Positions 43,193 through 51,316 of a stretch of 64,000 bases of DNA are shown here, one piece after another. The DNA is from a candidate division WOR-3 bacterium (GTDB taxonomy: Bacteria > SDB-A): assembly GCA_016926475.1 (NCBI GenBank), contig JAFGON010000057.1, positions 8,411-72,410 of the forward strand, in the 5' to 3' direction. The position numbers and the translations under genes were made by a program. The notes beneath the pieces were generated by a model that searched no databases, was not told the DNA's origin, and worked only from the letters and a program-made list of their open reading frames with translations. Numbering within the stretch: position 1 is the stretch's first letter; every line of letters starts with the position of its first letter.

Positions 43193-44155
43193 ATGTTTTT
43201 TTTTGTTTTGTTACACGTGTCGATCGCTGTTATGCCTAAAGCGCAAATCGCTGAAATCTCGATGTCGCCTGAATTCTCCGCCTACGGAGTAGAAAGGCTT
43301 TCCGTCACTGCAATCTACCCCGAGTTACGCCCTGAGAAAATGCCGGTTGTGGTAATCCTTCCCGGTTTTGACGGAAACGCACAATGGTATCTCCAATACT
43401 TAAACATCGAAAAAATACTCGTTCAAAGCTGGCTTGTAGAACCATTTATTACGGTCATAGTGGATCCGATTTCCGAACCCTATTCGTGCTGCTACGTAAA
43501 TTCAGAACTATCCGGAAAATGGGAAGACATAATATCGGAATACCTTCCGGCAAGAATCGATGAATGGGCCCGAGACAGTCTATCCATCGAAACCGGTCAA
43601 TACTGCCTTGTCGGACATTCCCTCGGAGGATTCGGCGCCCTGTACATTGGATCGAGGCACCCTGATATCTTTAAGTGCGTCGGCTCCATATCAGGCATTC
43701 TCACTTTAGAATCAATTCATGCCTGGACTGAATACATCAAAAGGGAAGGTGTTTGGAGGAATATCGATCTATGGACCCAAGAGCATTTTTTCACAAGGTT
43801 GTCCTACCAGCTTTGCGCGAATTTTCTGTCTATGCCGAATCCTCAACTTTTCGTCAACGACGGAGGAAATCTACAGATTGACGGGAGTCTCATCGCCCTT
43901 ATGAAAGATAGGGGTTTTGACGTTCTTTCTTGGTTCAAAGAAGGTTCTGCTGCGTTTTCAGATCAGAAAGTTTTTATAGCATCAGCAAAAGGAGATATTG
44001 TCTGCCCGGTCAGATACCATCAGGATCTGAAAAACAATTTACCATCTGCTGACAGCTTTATTTTGAAAATCGAAACTTATGAAGGGGATCATATCAGCAT
44101 CCTCGGCGAGTCAATTCTGGACTGCTTTATTTTTTTCTTTGAAGGAGAAGACTGA
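43193..44155 (+). CDS. Exported alpha/beta-hydrolase, esterase-D-like
   Basis: 320 residues with a short hydrophobic N-terminus (FFFVLLHVSIAVM). Nucleophile elbow GHSLGGFGALYIGSRHPDIF, probable acid Asp in SAKGDIVCP, and catalytic His in YEGDHISI are all seen. Resembles the esterase D / S-formylglutathione hydrolase / feruloyl-esterase group. TGATG coupling to the MBOAT gene suggests that it works on the same acylated substrate, perhaps removing acyl groups from a cell-surface glycan. Cysteine pairs (SCCYVN) fit an oxidised compartment. Confidence 0.75.
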   Translation: MFFFVLLHVSIAVMPKAQIAEISMSPEFSAYGVERLSVTAIYPELRPEKMPVVVILPGFDGNAQWYLQYLNIEKILVQSWLVEPFITVIVDPISEPYSCCYVNSELSGKWEDIISEYLPARIDEWARDSLSIETGQYCLVGHSLGGFGALYIGSRHPDIFKCVGSISGILTLESIHAWTEYIKREGVWRNIDLWTQEHFFTRLSYQLCANFLSMPNPQLFVNDGGNLQIDGSLIALMKDRGFDVLSWFKEGSAAFSDQKVFIASAKGDIVCPVRYHQDLKNNLPSADSFILKIETYEGDHISILGESILDCFIFFFEGED

Positions 44156-45567
44156 TGCTTTTTCCGACAGTTGAGTTTGGAATATTTTTCTTCATTGTCT
44201 TCGCGCTGAGCTGGCTGCTAAAAGACAAGTTCAAGTCGAGAAAAGTAATTCTTTTAATCGCGAGCTACATTTTTTACGGCTGGTGGGACTGGCGTTTCAC
44301 CTTCCTCCTCTTTTTGTGTTCTTTCGGGAACTACCTTTTCGGCTTGGCGATGTCGGATTCGAAAGAGTCTTATCACAGAAAAGTCATAGTGGCTATATCG
44401 GTGGTCTGGAACCTGACAATTCTCGGCTTCTTCAAGTACTACGGATTCTTCGTCTCTTCTTTCAACAATTTGATGTCCTTTATAAATTTGGGTTCAAGCC
44501 TTCCAGTTTTGAACATAATCCTGCCGGTTGGAATATCTTTTTTCACTTTTCAAGCCATGAGCTACGTCATAGACGTCTATAGAAAAGAAATCCCACCGTC
44601 TAAATCACTTGTCGACGTAATGCTGTTTGTATCATTTTTCCCCCAGCTTGTAGCAGGTCCTATAGTCAGGGCTAAAGATTTCATACCCCAGTTGTCCAAA
44701 AAACCGGATCCAAAAAATATTCCCGCGGCGAGAGCTTTTGTTTTGATTTCAGCCGGTCTTTTCAAGAAAGTTATAATCGCCAACTACCTGGCGACCGAAA
44801 TCGTCGACCCTGTTTTTGAAACACCTTCTTCCTACTCCGCTCTCGACGCTCTTTTTGCGGTCTATGGATACGCCGTTCAAATATACTGCGATTTCAGCGC
44901 ATACAGTGAAATTGCGATCGGCATAGCTGCTCTTCTCGGGTATTATTTTCAAGACAATTTCAACTATCCCTACAGAGCTCAGTCGATAAAAGATTTTTGG
45001 AGAAGATGGCATATTTCTCTTTCCACTTGGCTCAGAGACTACCTCTATATACCTCTGGGCGGTTCAAAAAAGGGCAGGTTCAGAACATACGTCAACCTCG
45101 CCATCACAATGCTTTTAGGCGGTCTTTGGCACGGTGCCGCGTGGAATTTCGTCTTCTGGGGAGCTCTTCACGGTTTCGGACTGGGAATTGAAAGATTTTT
45201 CATCGACAAATTTGGCGAGAGAAAACACAACGTCTTATGGCAAATATTATCCACTGCCTTTGTGTTCCACTTTGTCTGCCTGAGCTGGATATTTTTCAGG
45301 TCGAGATCTTTTTCCCTGTCCATGGAATATTTTCGGGCGTTCGGAAATATTTCTCGCGAAGTTTCATTTGTCACTCCATTCGTTTTTCTGCTCGTGCTTG
45401 TTGGAATCGCCATGCATTTCACGCCATCGGCTCCCGGAAGATGGGTCCGTCTCAATTTCAATAGACTGCCGACAGTCGTGCAGGGTATAATTCTCGGTAT
45501 TTTGCTTCTTATGATAAGCGCTTTCGGACCTGAAGGCGTAGCGCCATTTATATATTTCAGGTTTTAG
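44155..45567 (+). CDS. MBOAT-family O-acyltransferase (AlgI-like)
   Basis: 470-residue polytopic membrane enzyme. Signature segments: SYIFYGWWDWRF near the N-terminus, QLVAGPIVRAKDFIPQL, DFSAYSEIAIGIAALLG, DFWRRWHISLSTWLRDYLYIPLGG, and the catalytic His in LGGLWHGAAWNF. AlgI-type proteins pass acetyl groups across the membrane to SGNH partners for polysaccharide O-acetylation. Two SGNH-hydrolase genes follow directly, and an esterase precedes it, so the set matches such a system. Confidence 0.93.
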   Translation: MLFPTVEFGIFFFIVFALSWLLKDKFKSRKVILLIASYIFYGWWDWRFTFLLFLCSFGNYLFGLAMSDSKESYHRKVIVAISVVWNLTILGFFKYYGFFVSSFNNLMSFINLGSSLPVLNIILPVGISFFTFQAMSYVIDVYRKEIPPSKSLVDVMLFVSFFPQLVAGPIVRAKDFIPQLSKKPDPKNIPAARAFVLISAGLFKKVIIANYLATEIVDPVFETPSSYSALDALFAVYGYAVQIYCDFSAYSEIAIGIAALLGYYFQDNFNYPYRAQSIKDFWRRWHISLSTWLRDYLYIPLGGSKKGRFRTYVNLAITMLLGGLWHGAAWNFVFWGALHGFGLGIERFFIDKFGERKHNVLWQILSTAFVFHFVCLSWIFFRSRSFSLSMEYFRAFGNISREVSFVTPFVFLLVLVGIAMHFTPSAPGRWVRLNFNRLPTVVQGIILGILLLMISAFGPEGVAPFIYFRF

Positions 45568-45577
45568 GGAGGAATTC

Positions 45578-46585
45578 ATGGATTTCATGGAAAAGTTTAG
45601 ATATGAAAAATCATACACCCTCGCAACTGTGACCAAAATCCTTTTGGTTTGCCTTCTCTTTGTCGTAATCTTTGATTCCACAGGCCTCAACAATTGGGCG
45701 AAAAAACTCAGAGTCGGCCCTGTCAGAAGTTTTTTTCTGACTTTCACCGAGCCTCTCGCTTTCGGGACTTCAAGTCTGAACCTCGACTTTCCGAGAAAAT
45801 CACTGAAAAACATTTTCTTGTTCTCCATGGGGAAACAGAGGGAAGCCGGTTTCATCGGGGCGGAAGACCCCGCGCTGACAGTTGTAGAAATTCCGATTGA
45901 AAATACCGCGCCGCAAGACAACACCAACGTCGTCGTATATTCTTCTTCTTCTCCTGTTTCGATACTTCTTTTAGGGGATTCGATGATGGGAGACGGGCTC
46001 GGGACAATGCTGATAAGAGACATAAACGAAAGTCCAGACATGACACAGAAAAGATATTTCAAAGTTTCATCAGGCATGACCAGACCGGACTTTTACAACT
46101 GGCCCGCACAGGTCGGGCAGATATTTTCAACCGAAAATTACGACATCGTCATCATTATGATGGGGACAAACGACGCTCAAAATTTCGAGATGGACGGAAA
46201 GATATATACTTATGGGACAGAAGAATGGTTTGAAGTCTACAGACAGAGGGTCACGTCTTTCGTGGCTTATCTGACCCAGCATACTTCAAGGGTCTACTGG
46301 ATAGGAATGCCTCCCATGAGAAGTTCCGGTTACAATTCGAGGATGAAGTCTCTCAACGTGATATTCGAAGAAGTCTGCGGGCAAAACACAAAAGCCACTT
46401 ACTTTTCCACAGTTCCAATTCTCGGCGACGCTTCAGGGAATTACTCTACATATATCACGTCCGGTAGCAGACAGATTCAAGCAAGGGATGAGAAAGATGG
46501 AATACACATGACAAGAGCCGGAGGACAGCTTGTCAGCGACAGCTTGCTGACGAAAATCAGACAGGATTTCACTTTTGAAGATTAG
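45578..46585 (+). CDS. Membrane-anchored SGNH-type (DUF459-like) acyltransferase/hydrolase
   Basis: 335 residues: N-terminal transmembrane helix (ILLVCLLFVVIFDSTGL), then an SGNH domain with LLLGDSMMGDGLG (block I), MMGTNDAQN (block III) and DGIHMTRAGG (block V, Asp and His). The closest layout is the DUF459/PatB-type periplasmic enzymes that receive acetyl from MBOAT proteins. Good AGGAGG-like site (GGGAGG). Overlaps the next gene by 11 bases. Confidence 0.85.
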   Translation: MDFMEKFRYEKSYTLATVTKILLVCLLFVVIFDSTGLNNWAKKLRVGPVRSFFLTFTEPLAFGTSSLNLDFPRKSLKNIFLFSMGKQREAGFIGAEDPALTVVEIPIENTAPQDNTNVVVYSSSSPVSILLLGDSMMGDGLGTMLIRDINESPDMTQKRYFKVSSGMTRPDFYNWPAQVGQIFSTENYDIVIIMMGTNDAQNFEMDGKIYTYGTEEWFEVYRQRVTSFVAYLTQHTSRVYWIGMPPMRSSGYNSRMKSLNVIFEEVCGQNTKATYFSTVPILGDASGNYSTYITSGSRQIQARDEKDGIHMTRAGGQLVSDSLLTKIRQDFTFED

Positions 46586-47351
46586 CCTTTTTCTGTTTCT
46601 TTTACTCCGAATAGCAGCAACTGAAATATTCGACGACTCAGGCAACGTGTTTGTCAACCAGAATCAGAAAGAACTCTATTGGCAGAGGATGAACAGGTTC
46701 AGAAATGAAAATGAATCCATCTCGGAAGGTAGCGTCGTTTTTTTGGGAAATTCGATTATCGAGGCTTACAGGCTTGACAAGTATTTCCCCGGAATCAAAA
46801 TCTACAACCGCGGAATCACGGGAGACAGAATAGGTGTTGGAAGGGAGGGAGGGGTTCTAAAACGCCTGAGGGAATCCTGTTTCAGGCTCAAGCCTTCAAA
46901 AATATTCCTTATGATAGGTATAAACGACATAGGCGACAGGTACAAACCCGTCCAGGAAATAGCCCAGGGGTACGACCTTCTTGTCAAATCGATATTCGAT
47001 TCGCTTCCCGAGGTCTCGCTTTTCGTCCACAGCGTCTTGCCCACCGGCGGAATTTATTCTGGGTTAAACCCATCCATAGATTCCCTCAATTATTTTCTCA
47101 GGGAGATAGTCGACAGCCGCGACAGGGAGAAGAGCATTTACTACATAGACCTGCACAGCTTGTTTTCAGATTCGGCTGGAAATTTGAGAAGAGAGCTGAC
47201 AATCGAGGGTCTTCATCTCAAAGAATGCGCCTACCATATCTGGACGAGCGCTATTTGGGACCTCGTCTATTCAAGACAATCCATTTCGATTCAGATAACT
47301 ATTGATGAACTGGACTCTATTTTCTCCGACACTTGCCGGTCTTCAGACTGA
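46575..47351 (+). CDS. Exported SGNH/GDSL hydrolase
   Basis: 258 residues, signal peptide (ISLFLFLLLRIAATE), GDSL-like block I as VFLGNSIIEAY, block II/III GITGDRIG and MIGINDIGDRY, and block V as IEGLHLKECAY, where the usual Asp before xxH is a Glu. TTG start at 46575, inside the end of the preceding gene. Similar to acetylhydrolase/sialate-esterase types. It may deacylate or transfer acyl groups within the same glycan-modification cluster. A short hairpin follows the stop. Confidence 0.85.
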   Translation: MKISLFLFLLLRIAATEIFDDSGNVFVNQNQKELYWQRMNRFRNENESISEGSVVFLGNSIIEAYRLDKYFPGIKIYNRGITGDRIGVGREGGVLKRLRESCFRLKPSKIFLMIGINDIGDRYKPVQEIAQGYDLLVKSIFDSLPEVSLFVHSVLPTGGIYSGLNPSIDSLNYFLREIVDSRDREKSIYYIDLHSLFSDSAGNLRRELTIEGLHLKECAYHIWTSAIWDLVYSRQSISIQITIDELDSIFSDTCRSSD

Positions 47352-47355
47352 AAAT

Positions 47356-47385
47356 GCTTGTCTGAAACAAGCAAGCGTTTATTTT
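47356..47385 (+). terminator. Weak hairpin terminator candidate
   Basis: GCTTGT-CTGAA-ACAAGC, a 6-bp stem, followed by a T-rich stretch (GTTTATTTTG). It lies right after the second SGNH gene and before a convergent gene. Confidence 0.4.
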
Positions 47386-47400
47386 GTCAAAAAAATACTT

Positions 47401-47814
47401 TCATTGAAAAACTAAAATTGGTATTCCCAAACAGGAAAAGAGTCTTAATGTTTTCTTAATCTCCGTCTCCTCCGGTTCACATAAAACCAAAAGATCCGCC
47501 TTTGTTTTGCTTATTAGTGCGATTAAATCTTCATCGGTATCAATTTCCGCAACGCTCAAGTTTATAAACAATCCCTGTGATTTAAACTTCTCTTCAATTT
47601 CATAAGCTTCAAACCACCTTTTCCTTACCTGCTCCTCTTGAATTACCTCTCTTTTCCTGCCGTTTTGCTGAATTATATTTTCTATTAAATTTTTTTCGAT
47701 TACCGAAAAAACATAAGTTTCGGCTGAATTTAATTTCGAAAACCCAATCAGCCATTTTATTGTTTTTTGAGATAGTTTTTTTTCAAAGATTGTCACGATA
47801 ATTTTTGAAAACAT
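47401..47814 (-). CDS. UspA-like nucleotide-binding-fold protein
   Basis: About 137 residues starting at ATG 47814, one base overlapping the transporter stop (TGATG). The pattern FSKIIVTIFEKKLSQKTIKWLIGFSKLNSAETYVFSV at the N-terminus and ADLLVLCEPEE near the end follows the universal-stress-protein alpha/beta fold, although the G-x2-G-x9-G(S/T) ATP loop is not clear. The longer frame to 47901 overlaps the transporter and is not needed. A soluble regulator of the coupled transporter is the most natural guess. Confidence 0.6.
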   Translation of the reverse strand: MFSKIIVTIFEKKLSQKTIKWLIGFSKLNSAETYVFSVIEKNLIENIIQQNGRKREVIQEEQVRKRWFEAYEIEEKFKSQGLFINLSVAEIDTDEDLIALISKTKADLLVLCEPEETEIKKTLRLFSCLGIPILVFQ

Positions 47815-49784
47815 CAGGGCGACATCCCTATTTGCAAAATCATCAGAAATAACACTAAAATTATGGATATCAAAACAACGGGTAAACCAAATTTCAACCA
47901 AGAGCTGAAACTTATTATCTTGCCCTCGGATTTTTCATAAACTGATAAAGCGACCATGTTTGCGCTCGAGCCTATCATTGTCAGGTTTCCGCCTAAACAA
48001 CCACCAAAAAGCAAGCCCCACCACAATATTCCTGTATGTGACAATCCGATTATTTTCAAGCCTTTTACGACAGGAACAAGAGCCGCGATGATGGGAAGAT
48101 TATCCACAAAACCCGATGCCAGAGCCGTCGATGTAGTTATAATGACAAGTGCGGTCGCTGTGACAGTGTGTTCTGGATTTAACATACCTCCAATTTGAAT
48201 ATTTTGGGAAAAATTTGCGATTTGATACGCAAGTTTTGTCGTAACTCCTGTGTATTCTAAGCACGCGGCTTTTGCAAAAAGAAACATAAAAAACAATATT
48301 GTCCACCAGTCTACACCTTCGGTTATTAAATTTTTTCCTCGCCTTCCTTCCATGAACACAATAACTCCGGCAAATGCCAAAGGCATTGCGACGAGGGAGG
48401 TGTTAGGAAAAAGATTTAAAATTGCATCAACGCGTTTGGAAAAACCTATCAAGATAACTAATAAAATAAAAAGAAATCCACCAATTTTCATTTTCTTTAT
48501 ATTTTCTACACTTTCCCATGGATTGATGCTTTTGTTTTCATTCGAATTCGTATCCGTCTGAAAGGCTTTTATCTTAGCCGGTATGGATTTTCTGAACAAG
48601 AATAGTAAAAACAGGGACAAAACAACTGTTGTAATAATTGATAGAGGAGAGGCCCATCTTAAAAAGTCTTCAAATGACAGATTGCCTAAAAAAGCTATAT
48701 ATATACCTATGGGATTCCCGATTAAAGTCAGCGCTGAACCAATATTTGTGCCGAAGATAAGGCTGATAATGAAAGGGAATGCCGGTAAATTCATTTCGCT
48801 TGTCAACGATAAGGCAATTGAAGCTACAACCAATATACCTGTTACCTCGCCCGTCAACCCCCCCAAAATCACGGATAGAAACATGAGAATAAAAAAAATT
48901 TTTCTTGGATAAAACCCGACTTTTTTTATTATGAATGAAACTAAAAATTTAAAAACGCCTATATAATCAAGCCAGGCAACCACTATCATCATTGAAATAA
49001 TAAAAAGGATCGTCGGAATACTCATAAACTCCACTGTCATCTTCAAATCCATGGTGCCGCTCAACAAAAGAAAGCTCAATCCGAAGGCGGCAATTGCGAC
49101 CCTGTATTGCCAAAAAAGAAGAGTCCCGATGACCGTAGAAAAAAATATGCTTGAAGCCCAAATCTGCTTTGTAACCCATATAGACTCATTGAACTTTAAA
49201 TCGCCCCTTGCGAGTGCTTCGTCATTGAAAGGAATTTTAACCAGCGGAAGCATTACGACAAATAATATAAAAATAGCGGCGACTGCTCCGAAGAAATAGA
49301 AAAGACGCATGTTTTTTGTGAAAAAATTCTCTTTTGGCCTGGAGGAAATTATCGAAATCACCGACGCAGGGTCTTTAGCTTTCATCAGCTTTTTAAATGT
49401 CTCTTCACGATGTAAGACACTCGCAATCCCTGAAAGAATTTTCAGATACTCTTCCGGTTTTTTTTCAGGAGAAATAATCAACACAGCAAGCTTCACGAGT
49501 TGATCTTCTATTCCGTTAAACGGGATTCCCTGTTTTAATCTGGCTATGACAATATAACTTTTTTTAAGGTCGTGCAATCTGGCATGCGGCAGGGCAATGC
49601 CTTTGCCGATTGCAGTGGATCCTTTGTTTTCCCTGCTCGTCAGTTCTTCGATGAACTTATTTTTATCCTTGAGAATATTTTTCGAGTATAGAAATCCGGA
49701 GAAATAACGGAATAATTCCTCGCGAGTTTCTACTTCCAAATCGAGTATTACAAAATTTTTATTCAATACATCTTTAAATTTCAT
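47814..49784 (-). CDS. PTS EIIA-domain / NhaD-ArsB-type ion transporter fusion
   Basis: About 656 residues. Residues 1-145 form a PTS EIIA (PtsN/fructose-type) domain with the phospho-His in GKGIALPHARL. A ~500-residue polytopic domain of the IT superfamily (SLC13/ArsB/NhaD) follows, with two repeats: GLTGEVTGILVVASI and GTNIGSALTLIGNPIGIYI in the first, TALASGFVDNLPIIAALVP and GGNLTMIGSSANMVAL in the second. The latter pair matches Na+/H+ antiporter NhaD. Control by PTS-type phosphorylation is inferred. ATG 49784 is preferred; 17 residues upstream are not EIIA-like. A UspA-like gene is coupled downstream. Confidence 0.88.
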   Translation of the reverse strand: MKFKDVLNKNFVILDLEVETREELFRYFSGFLYSKNILKDKNKFIEELTSRENKGSTAIGKGIALPHARLHDLKKSYIVIARLKQGIPFNGIEDQLVKLAVLIISPEKKPEEYLKILSGIASVLHREETFKKLMKAKDPASVISIISSRPKENFFTKNMRLFYFFGAVAAIFILFVVMLPLVKIPFNDEALARGDLKFNESIWVTKQIWASSIFFSTVIGTLLFWQYRVAIAAFGLSFLLLSGTMDLKMTVEFMSIPTILFIISMMIVVAWLDYIGVFKFLVSFIIKKVGFYPRKIFFILMFLSVILGGLTGEVTGILVVASIALSLTSEMNLPAFPFIISLIFGTNIGSALTLIGNPIGIYIAFLGNLSFEDFLRWASPLSIITTVVLSLFLLFLFRKSIPAKIKAFQTDTNSNENKSINPWESVENIKKMKIGGFLFILLVILIGFSKRVDAILNLFPNTSLVAMPLAFAGVIVFMEGRRGKNLITEGVDWWTILFFMFLFAKAACLEYTGVTTKLAYQIANFSQNIQIGGMLNPEHTVTATALVIITTSTALASGFVDNLPIIAALVPVVKGLKIIGLSHTGILWWGLLFGGCLGGNLTMIGSSANMVALSVYEKSEGKIISFSSWLKFGLPVVLISIILVLFLMILQIGMSP

Positions 49785-50504
49785 CTTGATACAGTATATT
49801 ATTATTTTTTTAAAAGCAAGATCGTCGTCAATCAATTAGCTATGAACTCTCTCTATGTATTTTGTATCCTTCTCCGAAAGAAAATTCAGGAAACAATCAG
49901 ACATTTAACTTCCGCTAAATAATTTAAAGCAAAACTCGCATAATAGGATAAGAGACAAGATGTGTCAAAGTACCAGATTTTTCGAACGAAAAAACTGGCC
50001 AGATGTTTTTTTACAAAAAAGTATCATTATTATTATCGAGCAAAACGCCAATAAAATCAGGAAAGAGTATCTCTGATAGAGAAAATATGAACAATTTTAT
50101 AATAAAAATTATATCAGTAGAGAATTGGCTCAACATACTATTTTTGACACTTTGACCAGAGAAGTTGTTTACTTCTCTCATCCAGCCAGTCCACTGAATC
50201 GAGGGACCAATTAAAATACGAACGGTTTGATAAGACATTATTTTTCGAAAGGAACTGATTTTAACAATGTGACAAAAAAGAAATCAAAAACGCCCAACTG
50301 CGATGAATTATACTTCATTGGTTCTTAATGGCAGTCCTATAAAAGCGCTGGATTGGGATTGTCTTTGCAAGGCTTTTTAAAAATCGCGGGTTTTTCTTTA
50401 AAAACTTGAGACCACTAAAACAATATTTTTTGCAAATTGACAAATAAACTGGTTTAACGTCAATAATGGTTTATTTTATCAGACGCAGGAAGTTATAATA
50501 AACT
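49785..50504. other. Long noncoding stretch with hairpins and possible gene relics
   Basis: The only gene-free stretch of this length in the window. It holds: a hairpin at 49973-49998 (CCAG-A-TTTTTCG, AA, CGAAAAA-A-CTGG) followed by T7; a perfect 8-bp hairpin at 50158-50178 (AGAGAAGT/ACTTCTCT); a minus-strand fragment without start, about 50120-50250, reading SLDSVDWLDERSKQLLW in one frame; and a 25-codon plus-strand frame at 50303-50380 (LVLNGSPIKALDWD) resembling the N-terminus of HNH-type proteins. No ribosome sites. Probably decayed accessory DNA. Confidence 0.5.
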
Positions 50505-51251
50505 GTGAAGGAAAATGATAACATCAGGTCTGCCGCAGATATTTTGAGAACCTCAAAACGGACGACGGTCTTTACAGGCGCGGGAATATCCGTCGAAAGC
50601 GGCATCCCGCCTTTCAGGGGAAAGGGAGGACTGTGGGAAACTTACGATCCTTTTTTTTTGGACATTTCCTATTTTAAAAACAATCCGGAAAAAGCATGGA
50701 AGATGATAATCGAGGTCTTCTACGATAAAATCAACGGCAAAAAACCCAATTTCGCCCACAAAGGATTGACTCTTTTACAGCGCAAGGGTTTCATCAGGAC
50801 CATAATCACACAGAACATTGACTCGCTGCATCAGGAAGCCGGCTCTGTAAACGTCTATGAGTTCCATGGAAATTCAAAAAAACTCCTGTGCCTGGATTGC
50901 TCCAAAACTTACGACATTTCCGAAGTATGTTTTGAAAAACTCCCCCCTCGTTGCAAAGAATGCGGAGGTGTACTAAAACCTGATTTTGTTTTTTTCGGAG
51001 AACCCATACCGGACATCGCCCTCAAGCAGAGTTATTTTGAGGCTCAAGAATCCGAAGTCTTCTTCGTTATCGGCACTTCAGGAGAAATTATGCCTGCGTC
51101 GTATTTTCCTTATACCGCAAAAAACCAAGGCGCCAAGATCGTGGAACTAAACGTTGAACCCTCTAATTACACGAATTCTATATCAGATGTTTTCATCCCC
51201 TTAAAAGCCACCCAAGGGATAAAATCTCTTATCGAAGAGATCGGGATTTAG
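50505..51251 (+). CDS. cobB: NAD-dependent protein deacylase (sirtuin)
   Basis: Removes acetyl or other acyl groups from lysines using NAD+. 248 residues: TGAGISVESGIPPFRG and TQNIDSLHQEAG bind NAD; FHGNSKK contains the catalytic His; the zinc site is CLDCSKTY plus PPRCKECGG (four Cys); then FGEPIP and GTSGEIMPA. GTG start at 50505 with AGGAAG somewhat far upstream. It follows the long noncoding stretch, so its promoter should lie there. Confidence 0.95.
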   Translation: MKENDNIRSAADILRTSKRTTVFTGAGISVESGIPPFRGKGGLWETYDPFFLDISYFKNNPEKAWKMIIEVFYDKINGKKPNFAHKGLTLLQRKGFIRTIITQNIDSLHQEAGSVNVYEFHGNSKKLLCLDCSKTYDISEVCFEKLPPRCKECGGVLKPDFVFFGEPIPDIALKQSYFEAQESEVFFVIGTSGEIMPASYFPYTAKNQGAKIVELNVEPSNYTNSISDVFIPLKATQGIKSLIEEIGI

Positions 51252-51316
51252 TGATGGGATGAACTCCTTTCTTTGACGGTAAAAAAGGTTTATCATCTTA
51301 TAAAACTGGTGCAATT

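Noticed and set aside
50011-50238. Minus-strand 75-codon frame in the gene desert
   Set aside because: No ribosome site; a neighbouring frame looks more protein-like, so this is more likely a chance frame over a relic.
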